Shown: positions 57,228 to 64,000 of the stretch, piece after piece
Numbering within the stretch: the first letter of the stretch is position 1
Layout: every line of letters begins with the position of its first letter
Source: Chitinophaga sp. YR573
Lineage (GTDB): Bacteria > Bacteroidota > Bacteroidia > Chitinophagales > Chitinophagaceae
Assembly (NCBI RefSeq): GCF_900110995.1
Contig: NZ_FOJF01000001.1
Span: 2,993,199 to 3,057,198 of the forward strand
Direction: 5' to 3'
Length of the DNA: 64,000 nt
The notes under the pieces: generated by a model
The model's input: only the letters and a program-made list of their open reading frames with translations
Databases searched by the model: none
What the model was told of the DNA's origin: nothing
Translations under genes and position numbers: made by a program

Positions 57228-57788
57228 TTATCCAATTATTCTATCCGGGTGCTTCTGCAGGAACTGCTCCCAACCTTTGCCTTTACTGGTATCCGGTAAT
57301 ACGCTTGATTCCTGGAAAAAATGACAGACTGCCACTGCCAGGGCATCTGTAGCATCCAGATACTCAGGGCGTTCCTGGAAATTGAGGATTCTTTGTAACA
57401 TTTGCCAGATTTGCTCTTTATCTGCATTCCCATTGCCTGTAATAGATTGCTTCACCTTTTTTGGGGAATACTCAGTCACCGGTACCCCTGCATGCATGGC
57501 CGTCGCTATAGCTACTCCCTGGGCTCTTCCCAGTTTCAGCATACTTTGGACGTTTTTGCCAAAAAATGGGGCTTCAATAGCGCAGGACACCGGTTTATGC
57601 GTTTGTATCAGCTCTTGTACACGGGCGTGTATTAACTGCAGCCTTTCGTAGTGGTCTTTATATTTGGACAATTTCAATACATCCATTTTCAACAGGCTGG
57701 CCTTTGTACCCTCTACCAGTATCAGTCCGTAGCCCATTACCAGCGTACCGGGGTCAATGCCCAGAATTATTTTTGCCTTGTTTGCCAA
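57228..57788 (-). CDS. ruvC: crossover junction endodeoxyribonuclease RuvC
   Basis: A 187-residue Holliday-junction resolvase. Catalytic acids are in ILGIDPGTLVMGYG (Asp), CAIEAPFFGKN (Glu) and the C-terminal EYLDATDALAVAVCH (Asp pair). No ATG exists near the start; the open frame runs to a TTG at 57848, but that would include the -7 box (57832-57825). The TTG at 57788 (LANKAKIILGIDPG) gives a normal length and is preferred. Divergent from the flippase-like gene with about 31 bases between starts. Confidence 0.92.
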   Translation of the reverse strand: MANKAKIILGIDPGTLVMGYGLILVEGTKASLLKMDVLKLSKYKDHYERLQLIHARVQELIQTHKPVSCAIEAPFFGKNVQSMLKLGRAQGVAIATAMHAGVPVTEYSPKKVKQSITGNGNADKEQIWQMLQRILNFQERPEYLDATDALAVAVCHFFQESSVLPDTSKGKGWEQFLQKHPDRIIG

Positions 57789-57819
57789 CCACAGTTTATT
57801 TTTGCCAAAATCTTGATGT

Positions 57820-58812
57820 CTGAACAAAAGTACCAAAATAATTCTCAATTACCTGCTGGGTGCAGTGCTTTTTGCCTGGTTAGCCTATTCCATCTACACC
57901 CAGGTGTTAACCAAAGCTGACTTGCAGACATCTTTGCGGCAGATGCTTTCCACCCTTAGAAATAAAGGCGGAATAGCCCTGGCCGTGGTGCTGATCGGTA
58001 TGCTGCTGAACTGGGGGCTGGAAGCCCGCAAATGGCAGATGCTTGTACAACCCCTGCAGAAAATATCTTTTCTGCGGGCATTCAGCGCAGTGCTTTCCGG
58101 CGTTTCTTTCTCCATTAATACCCCTAACCGCATTGGCGAGTACGGAGGCCGCGTACTCTATCTCAAAAACAACCGCAGCAAGCTGAAGGCTATTGCCGCC
58201 ACCATGGTGGGCAGCTTAAGTCAGCTGATCGTGACTATTATCTTTGGGTTAATTGGGCTGATGTACTATATCAGCAAATTCGCGCTGGTAAAGGGAGATA
58301 GCCATTTTGCCCCCGGCTTCTGGGAGAAAATCCTGCTGGGGGTCCTTACAGTTATTTGCGTACTGATCATATTGTTATATTTTCGGTTACAGATCATTGT
58401 GGCTATATTTGAAAAGATCCCGTTTCTAAGAAAAGCCAGAGTGTTCATACAGATCATTGTTCGTTACTCCGCAGGAGACCTCGAACGTTTGTTACTGCTT
58501 TCTGCCTGTAGATACATGGTCTTCTCGGCACAGTATTTGATTTTGCTAGACTCTCTGGGCGTGGAAATGCATTGGTGGCAAGGGTTTTTGATGAATGCGG
58601 TCATTTACCTTGTTATGGCGATAGTGCCCACGATAGCCATTGCTGAACTGGGCCTCCGTGGTAAGGTGAGTCTATACTTTATGGGTTTACTCAGTGCCAA
58701 TAGCCCCGCTATCATCGCTGCTACTGTAGGTATCTGGTGTATTAATTTACTGCTGCCCGCTATACTTGGCAGTGTGTTGTTGCTGGGAATTAAGATTTTT
58801 AAGGAAAAATAG
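57820..58812 (+). CDS. lysylphosphatidylglycerol synthase-type / flippase-like membrane protein
   Basis: About 330 residues with seven to eight membrane helices, of the UPF0104/YbhN (LPG_synthase_TM) family, without the catalytic MprF domain. The first ATG-independent problem is its start: a GTG at 57865 would cut helix 1 in half. The frame remains open to a CTG at 57820, giving NKSTKIILNYLLGAVLFAWLAYSIY, a complete first helix. I therefore place the start there, with moderate certainty. Conserved family motif: NTPNRIGEYGGRVLYL. It is followed 9 bases later by the DUF3108 gene, so the two are likely co-transcribed. Confidence 0.8.
   Translation: MNKSTKIILNYLLGAVLFAWLAYSIYTQVLTKADLQTSLRQMLSTLRNKGGIALAVVLIGMLLNWGLEARKWQMLVQPLQKISFLRAFSAVLSGVSFSINTPNRIGEYGGRVLYLKNNRSKLKAIAATMVGSLSQLIVTIIFGLIGLMYYISKFALVKGDSHFAPGFWEKILLGVLTVICVLIILLYFRLQIIVAIFEKIPFLRKARVFIQIIVRYSAGDLERLLLLSACRYMVFSAQYLILLDSLGVEMHWWQGFLMNAVIYLVMAIVPTIAIAELGLRGKVSLYFMGLLSANSPAIIAATVGIWCINLLLPAILGSVLLLGIKIFKEK
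57825..57832 (-). promoter_or_regulatory. -7 promoter box of ruvC
   Basis: On the minus strand TACTTTTG, an exact match, 36 bases upstream of the preferred TTG start. It lies inside the N-terminal codons of the divergent flippase-like gene. Confidence 0.5.
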
Positions 58813-58821
58813 CTTTCACCA

Positions 58822-59610
58822 ATGAGGTTTATTTTACTCATCGTACTCAGTCTGGCCATTATCCGCCCTGTAATTGCACAAACAGAATTCTGCGGTATTA
58901 CCAACACCAGCTTCCGGGCTGGCGAGAATATTACCTTCAAAGTATATTACAACCTCGGAAGACTCTACGTAGGAGCCGGGGAAGCCGTATTCACCTGCCA
59001 GCTCGAAAAGCTGAATGGAAGAGATGTGTATCATGTTACCGGTAACGGCAAAACCTTTCGTACCTACGACTGGTTCTTTAAAGTACGCGATAAATACGAG
59101 AGCTTTATCGACACCTCCAATATGCTACCCCTGCATTTCTTGCGCAACGTGGATGAAGGCGGCTATAAATTCTATAACAACGTAACCTTTAATGCTCCAC
59201 AGGGTACAGCTACCAGTACCAACGGTACCTTCAAAGTTCCCCCTTGTACGCAGGACGTGATCAGTGCCATTTACTACGCCCGTAACATCAATTTCGATAA
59301 ATATAAACCCGGAGATAAGATCCCCTTCAGCATGTTCCTGGATGATAAGGTTTACAATATCTACATCCGCTATGTCGGCAAGGAAACAGTGGAAACCAAA
59401 TTTGGTAAGTTTCGCGCTATCAAATTCATGCCACTGCTGATAAAGGGTACCATGTTTGAGGGTGGGGAAAAAATGACCGTATGGGTGAGTGATGACGGTA
59501 ATAAGGTGCCATTGCGTGTAGATAGTCCCATTTCTGTTGGCAGTATCAAGGTGGATATGGTGGATTATAAGAACCTGCGTTATAACTTTACCTCACTCAT
59601 TAGTAAGTAA
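58822..59610 (+). CDS. DUF3108 domain exported protein
   Basis: A 262-residue exported beta-rich protein (signal MRFILLIVLSLAIIRPVIAQ) of the DUF3108 family, related in fold to periplasmic/lipid-handling proteins; function unknown. Recognisable features are FRAGENITFKVYYNLGRLYVGAGEAVFTC and the later KFRAIKFMPLLIKGTMFEGGEKMTVWVSDDGNKVPLRVDSPISVGSIKVDMV. Coupled to the membrane protein upstream. Confidence 0.87.
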   Translation: MRFILLIVLSLAIIRPVIAQTEFCGITNTSFRAGENITFKVYYNLGRLYVGAGEAVFTCQLEKLNGRDVYHVTGNGKTFRTYDWFFKVRDKYESFIDTSNMLPLHFLRNVDEGGYKFYNNVTFNAPQGTATSTNGTFKVPPCTQDVISAIYYARNINFDKYKPGDKIPFSMFLDDKVYNIYIRYVGKETVETKFGKFRAIKFMPLLIKGTMFEGGEKMTVWVSDDGNKVPLRVDSPISVGSIKVDMVDYKNLRYNFTSLISK

Positions 59611-59658
59611 CACCCGGACTTTAGTCTTATCTTAACGTTCTATGAACAATGGACAGAC

Positions 59659-59666
59659 TATATTTG
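59659..59666 (+). promoter_or_regulatory. -7 promoter box of the regulator gene at 59686
   Basis: TATATTTG, an exact match, 19 bases before the ATG. Confidence 0.55.
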
Positions 59667-59685
59667 TTTCTACATTAACACTTTA

Positions 59686-60393
59686 ATGAATATGGAAGAT
59701 CGTAAACCAAAAATATTACTGGCCGAAGATGATACCAACCTGGGTATGGTACTGAAAAATTATCTTGAACTGAATGACTATGAGGTAGAACTCTGCCGCG
59801 ATGGTATACTGGCACTGGCCGCATTCAGAAGAGAGAAATTTGATATCTGCCTGCTGGATATTATGATGCCTAATATGGATGGTTTTAAACTGGCAGAAGA
59901 AATCCGTGACGTAGATCCTGATATTCCACTCTTCTTCCTGTCTGCTAAAACAATGAAAGAAGATATCATTCAGGGATATAAATTAGGGGCAGATGATTAT
60001 ATCGCGAAACCATTCGACAGTGAATTGCTGCTGCTGAAAATCAAAGCTATCCTGAAACGTAACCAGGAGCTGAACAGCAAAGAGGAAGATATCCATGAAT
60101 TTAAAATAGGCAGATACGAATTCAATGCGCGTCTGCGTACTCTCGCAAAAGAAGGCGAAACAAATACCCTTTCTCCAAAAGAGAATGAGTTGTTACGCAT
60201 GCTCTGCGAGCATAAGAACGACCTGCTGCCGCGTGAACTGGCCCTTAAGAAAATATGGGGTAGTGATACCTATTTCAACGGACGCAGTATGGACGTATAC
60301 ATCGCCAAGCTGCGCAAGTATCTGAAAGAAGATACCAATATCGAGATCGTGAACATCCATGGTAACGGTTTCCGGCTTGTTGTAAAAGAATAG
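59686..60393 (+). CDS. RprY-like OmpR-family response regulator (orphan, second of two)
   Basis: A 235-residue regulator. Receiver: LAEDD, Asp58 in ICLLDIMMPNMDG, Ser in FLSAKT and Lys in DDYIAKPFDS. Winged helix: LSPKENELLRMLCEHKNDLLPRELALKKIWG and GRSMDVYIAKLRKYL. Closely resembles RprY of Bacteroides. No kinase gene is adjacent, so the partner is elsewhere or it acts alone. Confidence 0.9.
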   Translation: MNMEDRKPKILLAEDDTNLGMVLKNYLELNDYEVELCRDGILALAAFRREKFDICLLDIMMPNMDGFKLAEEIRDVDPDIPLFFLSAKTMKEDIIQGYKLGADDYIAKPFDSELLLLKIKAILKRNQELNSKEEDIHEFKIGRYEFNARLRTLAKEGETNTLSPKENELLRMLCEHKNDLLPRELALKKIWGSDTYFNGRSMDVYIAKLRKYLKEDTNIEIVNIHGNGFRLVVKE

Positions 60394-60413
60394 AACTGAT
60401 TAATCATAAAGAG

Positions 60414-60444
60414 GCTCCTGACGAAGAAAATTGTCAGGAGCTTT
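60414..60444 (+). terminator. terminator between the RprY-like and next regulator
   Basis: A perfect 9-bp stem GCTCCTGAC/GTCAGGAGC with a 10-base loop and TTT tail. The same stem core appears at 9124 and 25805. Confidence 0.7.
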
Positions 60445-60462
60445 GCATTTATAGCCGTGCAG

Positions 60463-61146
60463 ATGAAACTTTTACTGATAGAAGATGAGCCCTCCGTAGT
60501 ATCCTTCATCCGGCGATACCTTACAGAAGCAGGATATGATGTGAGTGTGGCCCTTGATGGGCAATCAGGGCTGGAGATGGCTACGGATAATACTTTCCAG
60601 CTGATTATCCTGGATGTGATGCTGCCGGGCATGAATGGCATTGCTGTCTGTAAGCAGTTGCGTAAACAGCAGAATGCTACGCCTATTCTCATGCTTACTG
60701 CTTTAGGGTCTACTGAAAATGTGGTAAGCGGCCTGGATAGTGGCGCGGATGATTATCTCGTAAAGCCCTTCAAACAAGCTGAGTTACTGGCGCGCATACG
60801 TTCTTTGCTGAGAAGGCAACCGGAAGCTGCGCCTGCGACTGCCAGTATTTTGAAGATAGCGGACCTGGAACTTGATCTGAATACGAAAAGTGCCAGTCGT
60901 TGTGACGAAACGATTGTACTTACTGCTACAGAATACCGGCTGCTGGAATATATGATGAGGAACCCGCGCAGGGTATTATCCCGCATGGAAATCCTGGAGA
61001 ATGTGTGGGGTGTGGATTTTAATATGAATACGAAAGTGGTGGACGTATATGTAAATTACCTGCGTAAGAAGGTAAACCGTAAATCACAACCTGCACTCAT
61101 CCAGACTGTAGTAGGGATGGGGTATATGCTGAAAGAAGAAGAATGA
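60463..61146 (+). CDS. OmpR-family response regulator (with its kinase)
   Basis: A 227-residue regulator with Asp51 in LIILDVMLPGMNG, Thr in MLTAL and Lys in DDYLVKPFKQ; winged helix LTATEYRLLEYMMRNPRRVLSRMEILENVWG and VDVYVNYLRKKVNRK. The ATG at 60463 is chosen over a GTG two codons earlier. It overlaps the next gene, its kinase, by 4 bases. Confidence 0.9.
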   Translation: MKLLLIEDEPSVVSFIRRYLTEAGYDVSVALDGQSGLEMATDNTFQLIILDVMLPGMNGIAVCKQLRKQQNATPILMLTALGSTENVVSGLDSGADDYLVKPFKQAELLARIRSLLRRQPEAAPATASILKIADLELDLNTKSASRCDETIVLTATEYRLLEYMMRNPRRVLSRMEILENVWGVDFNMNTKVVDVYVNYLRKKVNRKSQPALIQTVVGMGYMLKEEE

Positions 61147-62519
61147 AGATCCGTTATAAGATATTAATCCTGTTTACTGTACTCACGGTGTCCATTATAC
61201 TTTTAATGGCCACATTTGCCTATTTGCTTACTAACAGATACTCCTTTGAAGACTTCTACAAACGGCTGGAAATAAGGGCTTATATCGCAGCCAGGGCTGC
61301 TTTTACAAAGGATAAAGCTTATTCACAGATCAGAGCAGAACACCTGGAACGCCTGCCGCATGAACAGGAATATTTCCTTAAGGCAGACAGCACCCTGAAG
61401 ATCCCCGCAGATAATAAACTATTGACTTCTCCTTCATTAAAAAATCTTCCGGCTTCATTCTATCGGGAGGTACTGGCTGCAGGCAAAGCGACATACAGGC
61501 ATGAAGATACCTTCTATGAAGGCGTCCGTTATGTTAATGAGAATACGCCTTACATTGTTATTGTCTCCGCCCGTAATGACTACGGTTCTCAATACCTGGC
61601 AGACCTGCGTAAAGTACTGCTCTTATGCCTTGCTATTGCGGCTGTAGGCGTAGTTAGTGCCGGATTGTTCTTCTCCCGTTACATCCTGCAACCTGTAAGG
61701 GAGATCACTTCCCAGGTAAAGAATATCCGTGCACATAATCTGCACCTGCGCTTAAATGATCCCAATAGCGGAGACGAAATGAGTGAACTGGCCCAGACAT
61801 TTAATAACATGTTAGACCGTCTGGAAACAGCCTTTGAAACGCAGAATAACTTCGTCAGCAATGCTTCCCATGAACTGGGAACCCCGCTTACGGCTATCAT
61901 TGGCGAAGCCGAACTGGCGCTTAACAAACAACGCCCGGAAGATGAATATCGTCAGTCATTGCAGGTTATTCTGCATGAAGCAGATAGATTGGAACACATT
62001 ACCAAGAGCCTGTTAAATCTTGCCCAGACAGGGTTTGATGGTAAGCGTCAGCAGTTTGAAAAGATCCGTACTGATGAACTGATCTTTAGTGTAAAGAATA
62101 CTATAGACCGTATCAACCCTGATAACAAGGTTGAAATAGATTATACCATGTTACCTGAAGATGAAGACAAACTCTTTATAAAAGGTAACGCTCAGCTGCT
62201 GCAGCTGGCGCTGAGTAATATTGTACAGAATGCCTGTAAGTACTCAGATAACCGTCCTGCTTATATAGCGCTGGCGGCTACAGACAAAAGCAATGTGATC
62301 ATTATAAAAGATAACGGGATAGGTATTCCTGCTCAGGATCTCCCTTTTATTTATGAACCTTTTTTCCGGGCCTCTAATACCAGCCGTTATAAAGGGTATG
62401 GTATAGGCTTACCATTAGCTCGTAATATTATTCGTCTGCATGGTGGAAATATGGTTGTAAACAGCCAGCAGGATGAGGGCACAGAAATCAGAATAACTCT
62501 TCCAACCAGTGCTGAATAG
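61143..62519 (+). CDS. HAMP-domain sensor histidine kinase
   Basis: A 458-residue kinase partnered with the regulator just upstream (4-base overlap). Two membrane helices flank a periplasmic domain of about 130 residues (LFTVLTVSIILLMATFAYLL and VLLLCLAIAAVGVVSAGLFF), then a HAMP domain (QPVREITSQVKNIRAHNL), H-box FVSNASHELGTPLTAIIGEAE (His243), N-box LSNIVQNACKYS, G1 DNGIGIPAQDLP and G2 GYGIGLPLARNI. It resembles CusS/ArlS-type envelope sensors; the signal is unknown. Confidence 0.92.
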   Translation: MKIRYKILILFTVLTVSIILLMATFAYLLTNRYSFEDFYKRLEIRAYIAARAAFTKDKAYSQIRAEHLERLPHEQEYFLKADSTLKIPADNKLLTSPSLKNLPASFYREVLAAGKATYRHEDTFYEGVRYVNENTPYIVIVSARNDYGSQYLADLRKVLLLCLAIAAVGVVSAGLFFSRYILQPVREITSQVKNIRAHNLHLRLNDPNSGDEMSELAQTFNNMLDRLETAFETQNNFVSNASHELGTPLTAIIGEAELALNKQRPEDEYRQSLQVILHEADRLEHITKSLLNLAQTGFDGKRQQFEKIRTDELIFSVKNTIDRINPDNKVEIDYTMLPEDEDKLFIKGNAQLLQLALSNIVQNACKYSDNRPAYIALAATDKSNVIIIKDNGIGIPAQDLPFIYEPFFRASNTSRYKGYGIGLPLARNIIRLHGGNMVVNSQQDEGTEIRITLPTSAE

Positions 62520-62544
62520 GGGAGAATGTTATGACAGTGTAGAT

Positions 62545-62700
62545 TCGCAGATGTTGTTGATCGATAAATACACTGCATCTGACTGTTTAGTTCTCTGATT
62601 TAGCTTTGGAATATGGGCTCAGGATTTGTTTTTCAATTTAACTTCACCTAATATTCACGTCAGATAAGGTGTATTTATCGATCAACAACATCTGGTGCGA
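62545..62700. mobile_element. MITE-like or invertible 156-bp element with long inverted repeats
   Basis: A perfect 26-bp inverted repeat (62548-62573 with 62669-62694) extends inward with three mismatches to 36 bp (to 62583 and from 62659) and outward, with a 3-base indel, to TCGC/GCGA ends. The element is flanked by the direct repeat AGAT (62541-62544 and 62701-62704), the pattern of a transposon target duplication. The interior is 75 bases and contains TAGCTTTG (62601-62608), an exact -7 box pointing to the usp gene. It has no coding capacity. Confidence 0.6.
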
Positions 62701-62835
62701 AGATTATGTAATCAAACTGAGGCACTACCTGTTAAATCTAATACTGGCCTGTATAACCGTTGTTTCTTACCAGATTCTTACCACATTTTTACCTCTTTTT
62801 TATCCTATCCTTACGGCTTACTAATCTCGTGCCGG

Positions 62836-62843
62836 TAGCTTTG
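62836..62843 (+). promoter_or_regulatory. -7 promoter box of the usp gene
   Basis: TAGCTTTG, an exact match, 18 bases before the chosen ATG at 62862; the same octamer occurs inside the inverted-repeat element 235 bases upstream. Confidence 0.5.
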
Positions 62844-62861
62844 TGTTATAAAACAAGGCAT

Positions 62862-63341
62862 ATGAAACATGTATTGATTCCTACAGATTTTTCCATCCGG
62901 TCACTTCGTGTAATACATAGCGTTATAGAGAAGTTCGGTAATGAGAAAATTACTATCGTAATGATGCACGCACTACGCATGCCTACATCTATTACAGACC
63001 TGATGATGCTTTCGCGCAGATCCGCTCACCAGGATTTAATCACAGATGATTATAAAGACGCCTGTGAAATCATCAGAAATAAATACGCATCGAACATAAA
63101 ATTATTAAAAACAGAATTTCTGTTCGGTAATACCAGCGCAGTATTCAGGAATTTCCTGCAATATCAGAACATAGATATTATAGTATGTGCTGATACAGAA
63201 GAGTTCCGGTTAACAGGGAAAGACAGCTACAATCCGGCTGCTTTAATAAACAAAAGTAAATACCCTGTTTACCGCGTACCACTCGCACAGCGCAAGGAAA
63301 AGTTCCTGGTATCCGCTATGTCGGAGCTGTTTGAGGCTTGA
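62862..63341 (+). CDS. universal stress protein family protein
   Basis: A 159-residue UspA-fold protein: MKHVLIPTDFSIRSLRVIHSVIEKFG forms the first strand and helix, and IDIIVCADTEEFRLTG lies in the second half. The classical ATP-binding GxxGxxxxxxxxG(S/T) motif is not intact (GKDSYNPAALINKSKYPVYRVPL), so nucleotide binding is doubtful. The start at 62862 is chosen because the 34 upstream codons lie beyond the -7 box. Confidence 0.78.
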   Translation: MKHVLIPTDFSIRSLRVIHSVIEKFGNEKITIVMMHALRMPTSITDLMMLSRRSAHQDLITDDYKDACEIIRNKYASNIKLLKTEFLFGNTSAVFRNFLQYQNIDIIVCADTEEFRLTGKDSYNPAALINKSKYPVYRVPLAQRKEKFLVSAMSELFEA

Positions 63342-63365
63342 AGTTTATCATAAAAAACGTTGTAT

Positions 63366-64000
63366 ATGTTGCTGAAAGAAAATATTCCCTTAAAATACGT
63401 TTTCGGGAAAATAAAGTATGAGGTATTGCTGGTGGCAGTGTACACGCTTTTTATAGTACTCCTGCACAGCCAGTTTAAGTTAACAAATATGGAAATCCCA
63501 TTGGCAGTGCCAATGATAATGGGTACAGTCATTTCTCTGTTGCTGGCTTTCCGTTCCAACCAGGCATATGATCGCTGGTGGGAAGCACGTACCATATGGG
63601 GGGCCATCGTAAATGATTCACGCTCTTTATCAAGACAGATATTATCATTTATAGATGACCGGGAAGACACCGTATTATTCAGAGAAAAGCTGGTGCGCCG
63701 GCAGATAGCATGGTGTTATGCATTAAGTCAGTCATTGAGAGGACTGGATGCAAAAGAAGGACTTGAAAGACTGCTCTCCAAAAGAGAAATGGCTTTTATA
63801 TCTAAATATACAAGTGTGCCAATGGCATTACTGGAACTGCATGCACGTGATCTGAACTATGCATTAAAACAGGAGTGGCTGAATGAATATCAGCAGGTGG
63901 AACTGGATAGAACGCTCAGTCGTTTATGTGATGCAATGGGAAAATGTGAAAGAATTAAGAATACGGTGTTCCCGGCTACTTACAGCCTGTATATCCATTT
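63366..64000 (+). CDS. bestrophin family anion channel, 5' part (cut by window end)
   Basis: An open frame from the ATG at 63366 to the window edge (211 complete codons). The N terminus reads KYVFGKIKYEVLLVAVYTLFIVLL, then IPLAVPMIMGTVISLLLAFRSNQAYDRWWEARTIWGAIVNDSRSL, the diagnostic bestrophin/UPF0187 signature (RxNxAYDRWWEAR-like) of pentameric chloride or cation channels. The C-terminal portion lies beyond 64000. The gene begins 25 bases after the usp stop and may share its transcript. Confidence 0.9.
   Translation, partial: MLLKENIPLKYVFGKIKYEVLLVAVYTLFIVLLHSQFKLTNMEIPLAVPMIMGTVISLLLAFRSNQAYDRWWEARTIWGAIVNDSRSLSRQILSFIDDREDTVLFREKLVRRQIAWCYALSQSLRGLDAKEGLERLLSKREMAFISKYTSVPMALLELHARDLNYALKQEWLNEYQQVELDRTLSRLCDAMGKCERIKNTVFPATYSLYIH

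Larger units (their letters stand above)
62520..62861. other. 342-base intergenic region with a 156-bp inverted-repeat element
   Basis: Between the histidine kinase and the universal stress gene. Besides the inverted-repeat element (62545-62700) and the usp -7 box (62836-62843), the remainder is AT-rich with no supportable gene. An upstream extension of the usp frame exists to 62760 but has no coding character. Confidence 0.55.

Noticed and set aside
57651-57920. small plus-strand frame overlapping ruvC and the flippase start
   Set aside because: Antisense to ruvC and out of frame with the clearly membrane-spanning flippase sequence.
62760-62861. 34-codon N-terminal extension of the universal stress protein
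   Set aside because: Lies upstream of and across an exact -7 box; the UspA fold begins at MKHVLIPTDF.

Overview
The window is one continuous stretch of ordinary-looking chromosome from a member of the Bacteroidota, most likely Chitinophagaceae (Chitinophaga-like). Three things support this. At least fourteen genes are preceded by an exact match to the Bacteroidota -7 promoter box TAnnTTTG. The protein families are typical of the phylum: DUF4293, DUF1003, DUF3108, RprY-type regulators, a TonB receptor with a carboxypeptidase-like plug extension, and MacB/FtsX-type permeases. The malic enzyme is the long fused form. I see no integrase, transposase, phage gene, rRNA, tRNA or CRISPR array, so this is core genome rather than an island.

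Layout. 1-12.9 kb: housekeeping and central metabolism (rlmN, thiolase, ECF sigma factor, uvrA, DUF4293, malic enzyme, a kinase-fold orphan, mlaE-mlaF, sucD). 13-28.3 kb: envelope and secreted proteins (a 2,023-residue alpha-2-macroglobulin with an intact thioester motif, two FtsX/MacB permeases around a secreted esterase, a lipoprotein polysaccharide-lyase-like protein, an FAD oxidoreductase). 28.4-35.1 kb: aspS, then a wall hydrolase and an apparent O-acylation operon (two SGNH hydrolases plus an MBOAT acyltransferase). 35.2-39.3 kb: a phosphate-type porin convergent with a PhoB/PhoR-like pair, then DUF1003. 39.6-43.9 kb: an orphan with a possible clan-CD-like Cys/His site and an ABC exporter. 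44-48.3 kb: atpB-E-F-H-A, without atpG, atpD or atpC. 48.5-51.4 kb: a TonB receptor and partner. 51.6-56.4 kb: methyltransferase, pdxA, rsmA, 2-hydroxyacid dehydrogenase, greA, HIT protein. 56.4-64 kb: two paralogous orphan response regulators around ruvC, a flippase-like protein and DUF3108, then a complete two-component pair, a universal stress protein and a truncated bestrophin.

The most unusual signals lie between genes. (i) Four copies of a two-hairpin repeat are built on the GCGAAGC mini-hairpin, and the second stem covaries. (ii) A second palindrome family is followed by a GTGTTTGTAGA-like tail. (iii) A palindromic cluster of 11-bp units precedes the first FtsX permease, followed by a pair of operator-like sites 21 bp apart. 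(iv) A 156-bp element at 62545-62700 has 26-bp perfect inverted arms and AGAT flanking repeats; it may be a MITE or an invertible segment. (v) The greA leader contains a terminator-like hairpin, reminiscent of the E. coli greA attenuator. Two orphan proteins also stand out: a protein-kinase-fold protein upstream of mlaEF and the Cys/His protein at 39.6 kb.

All calls come from reading the sequence and from remembered family knowledge; no database search was run.
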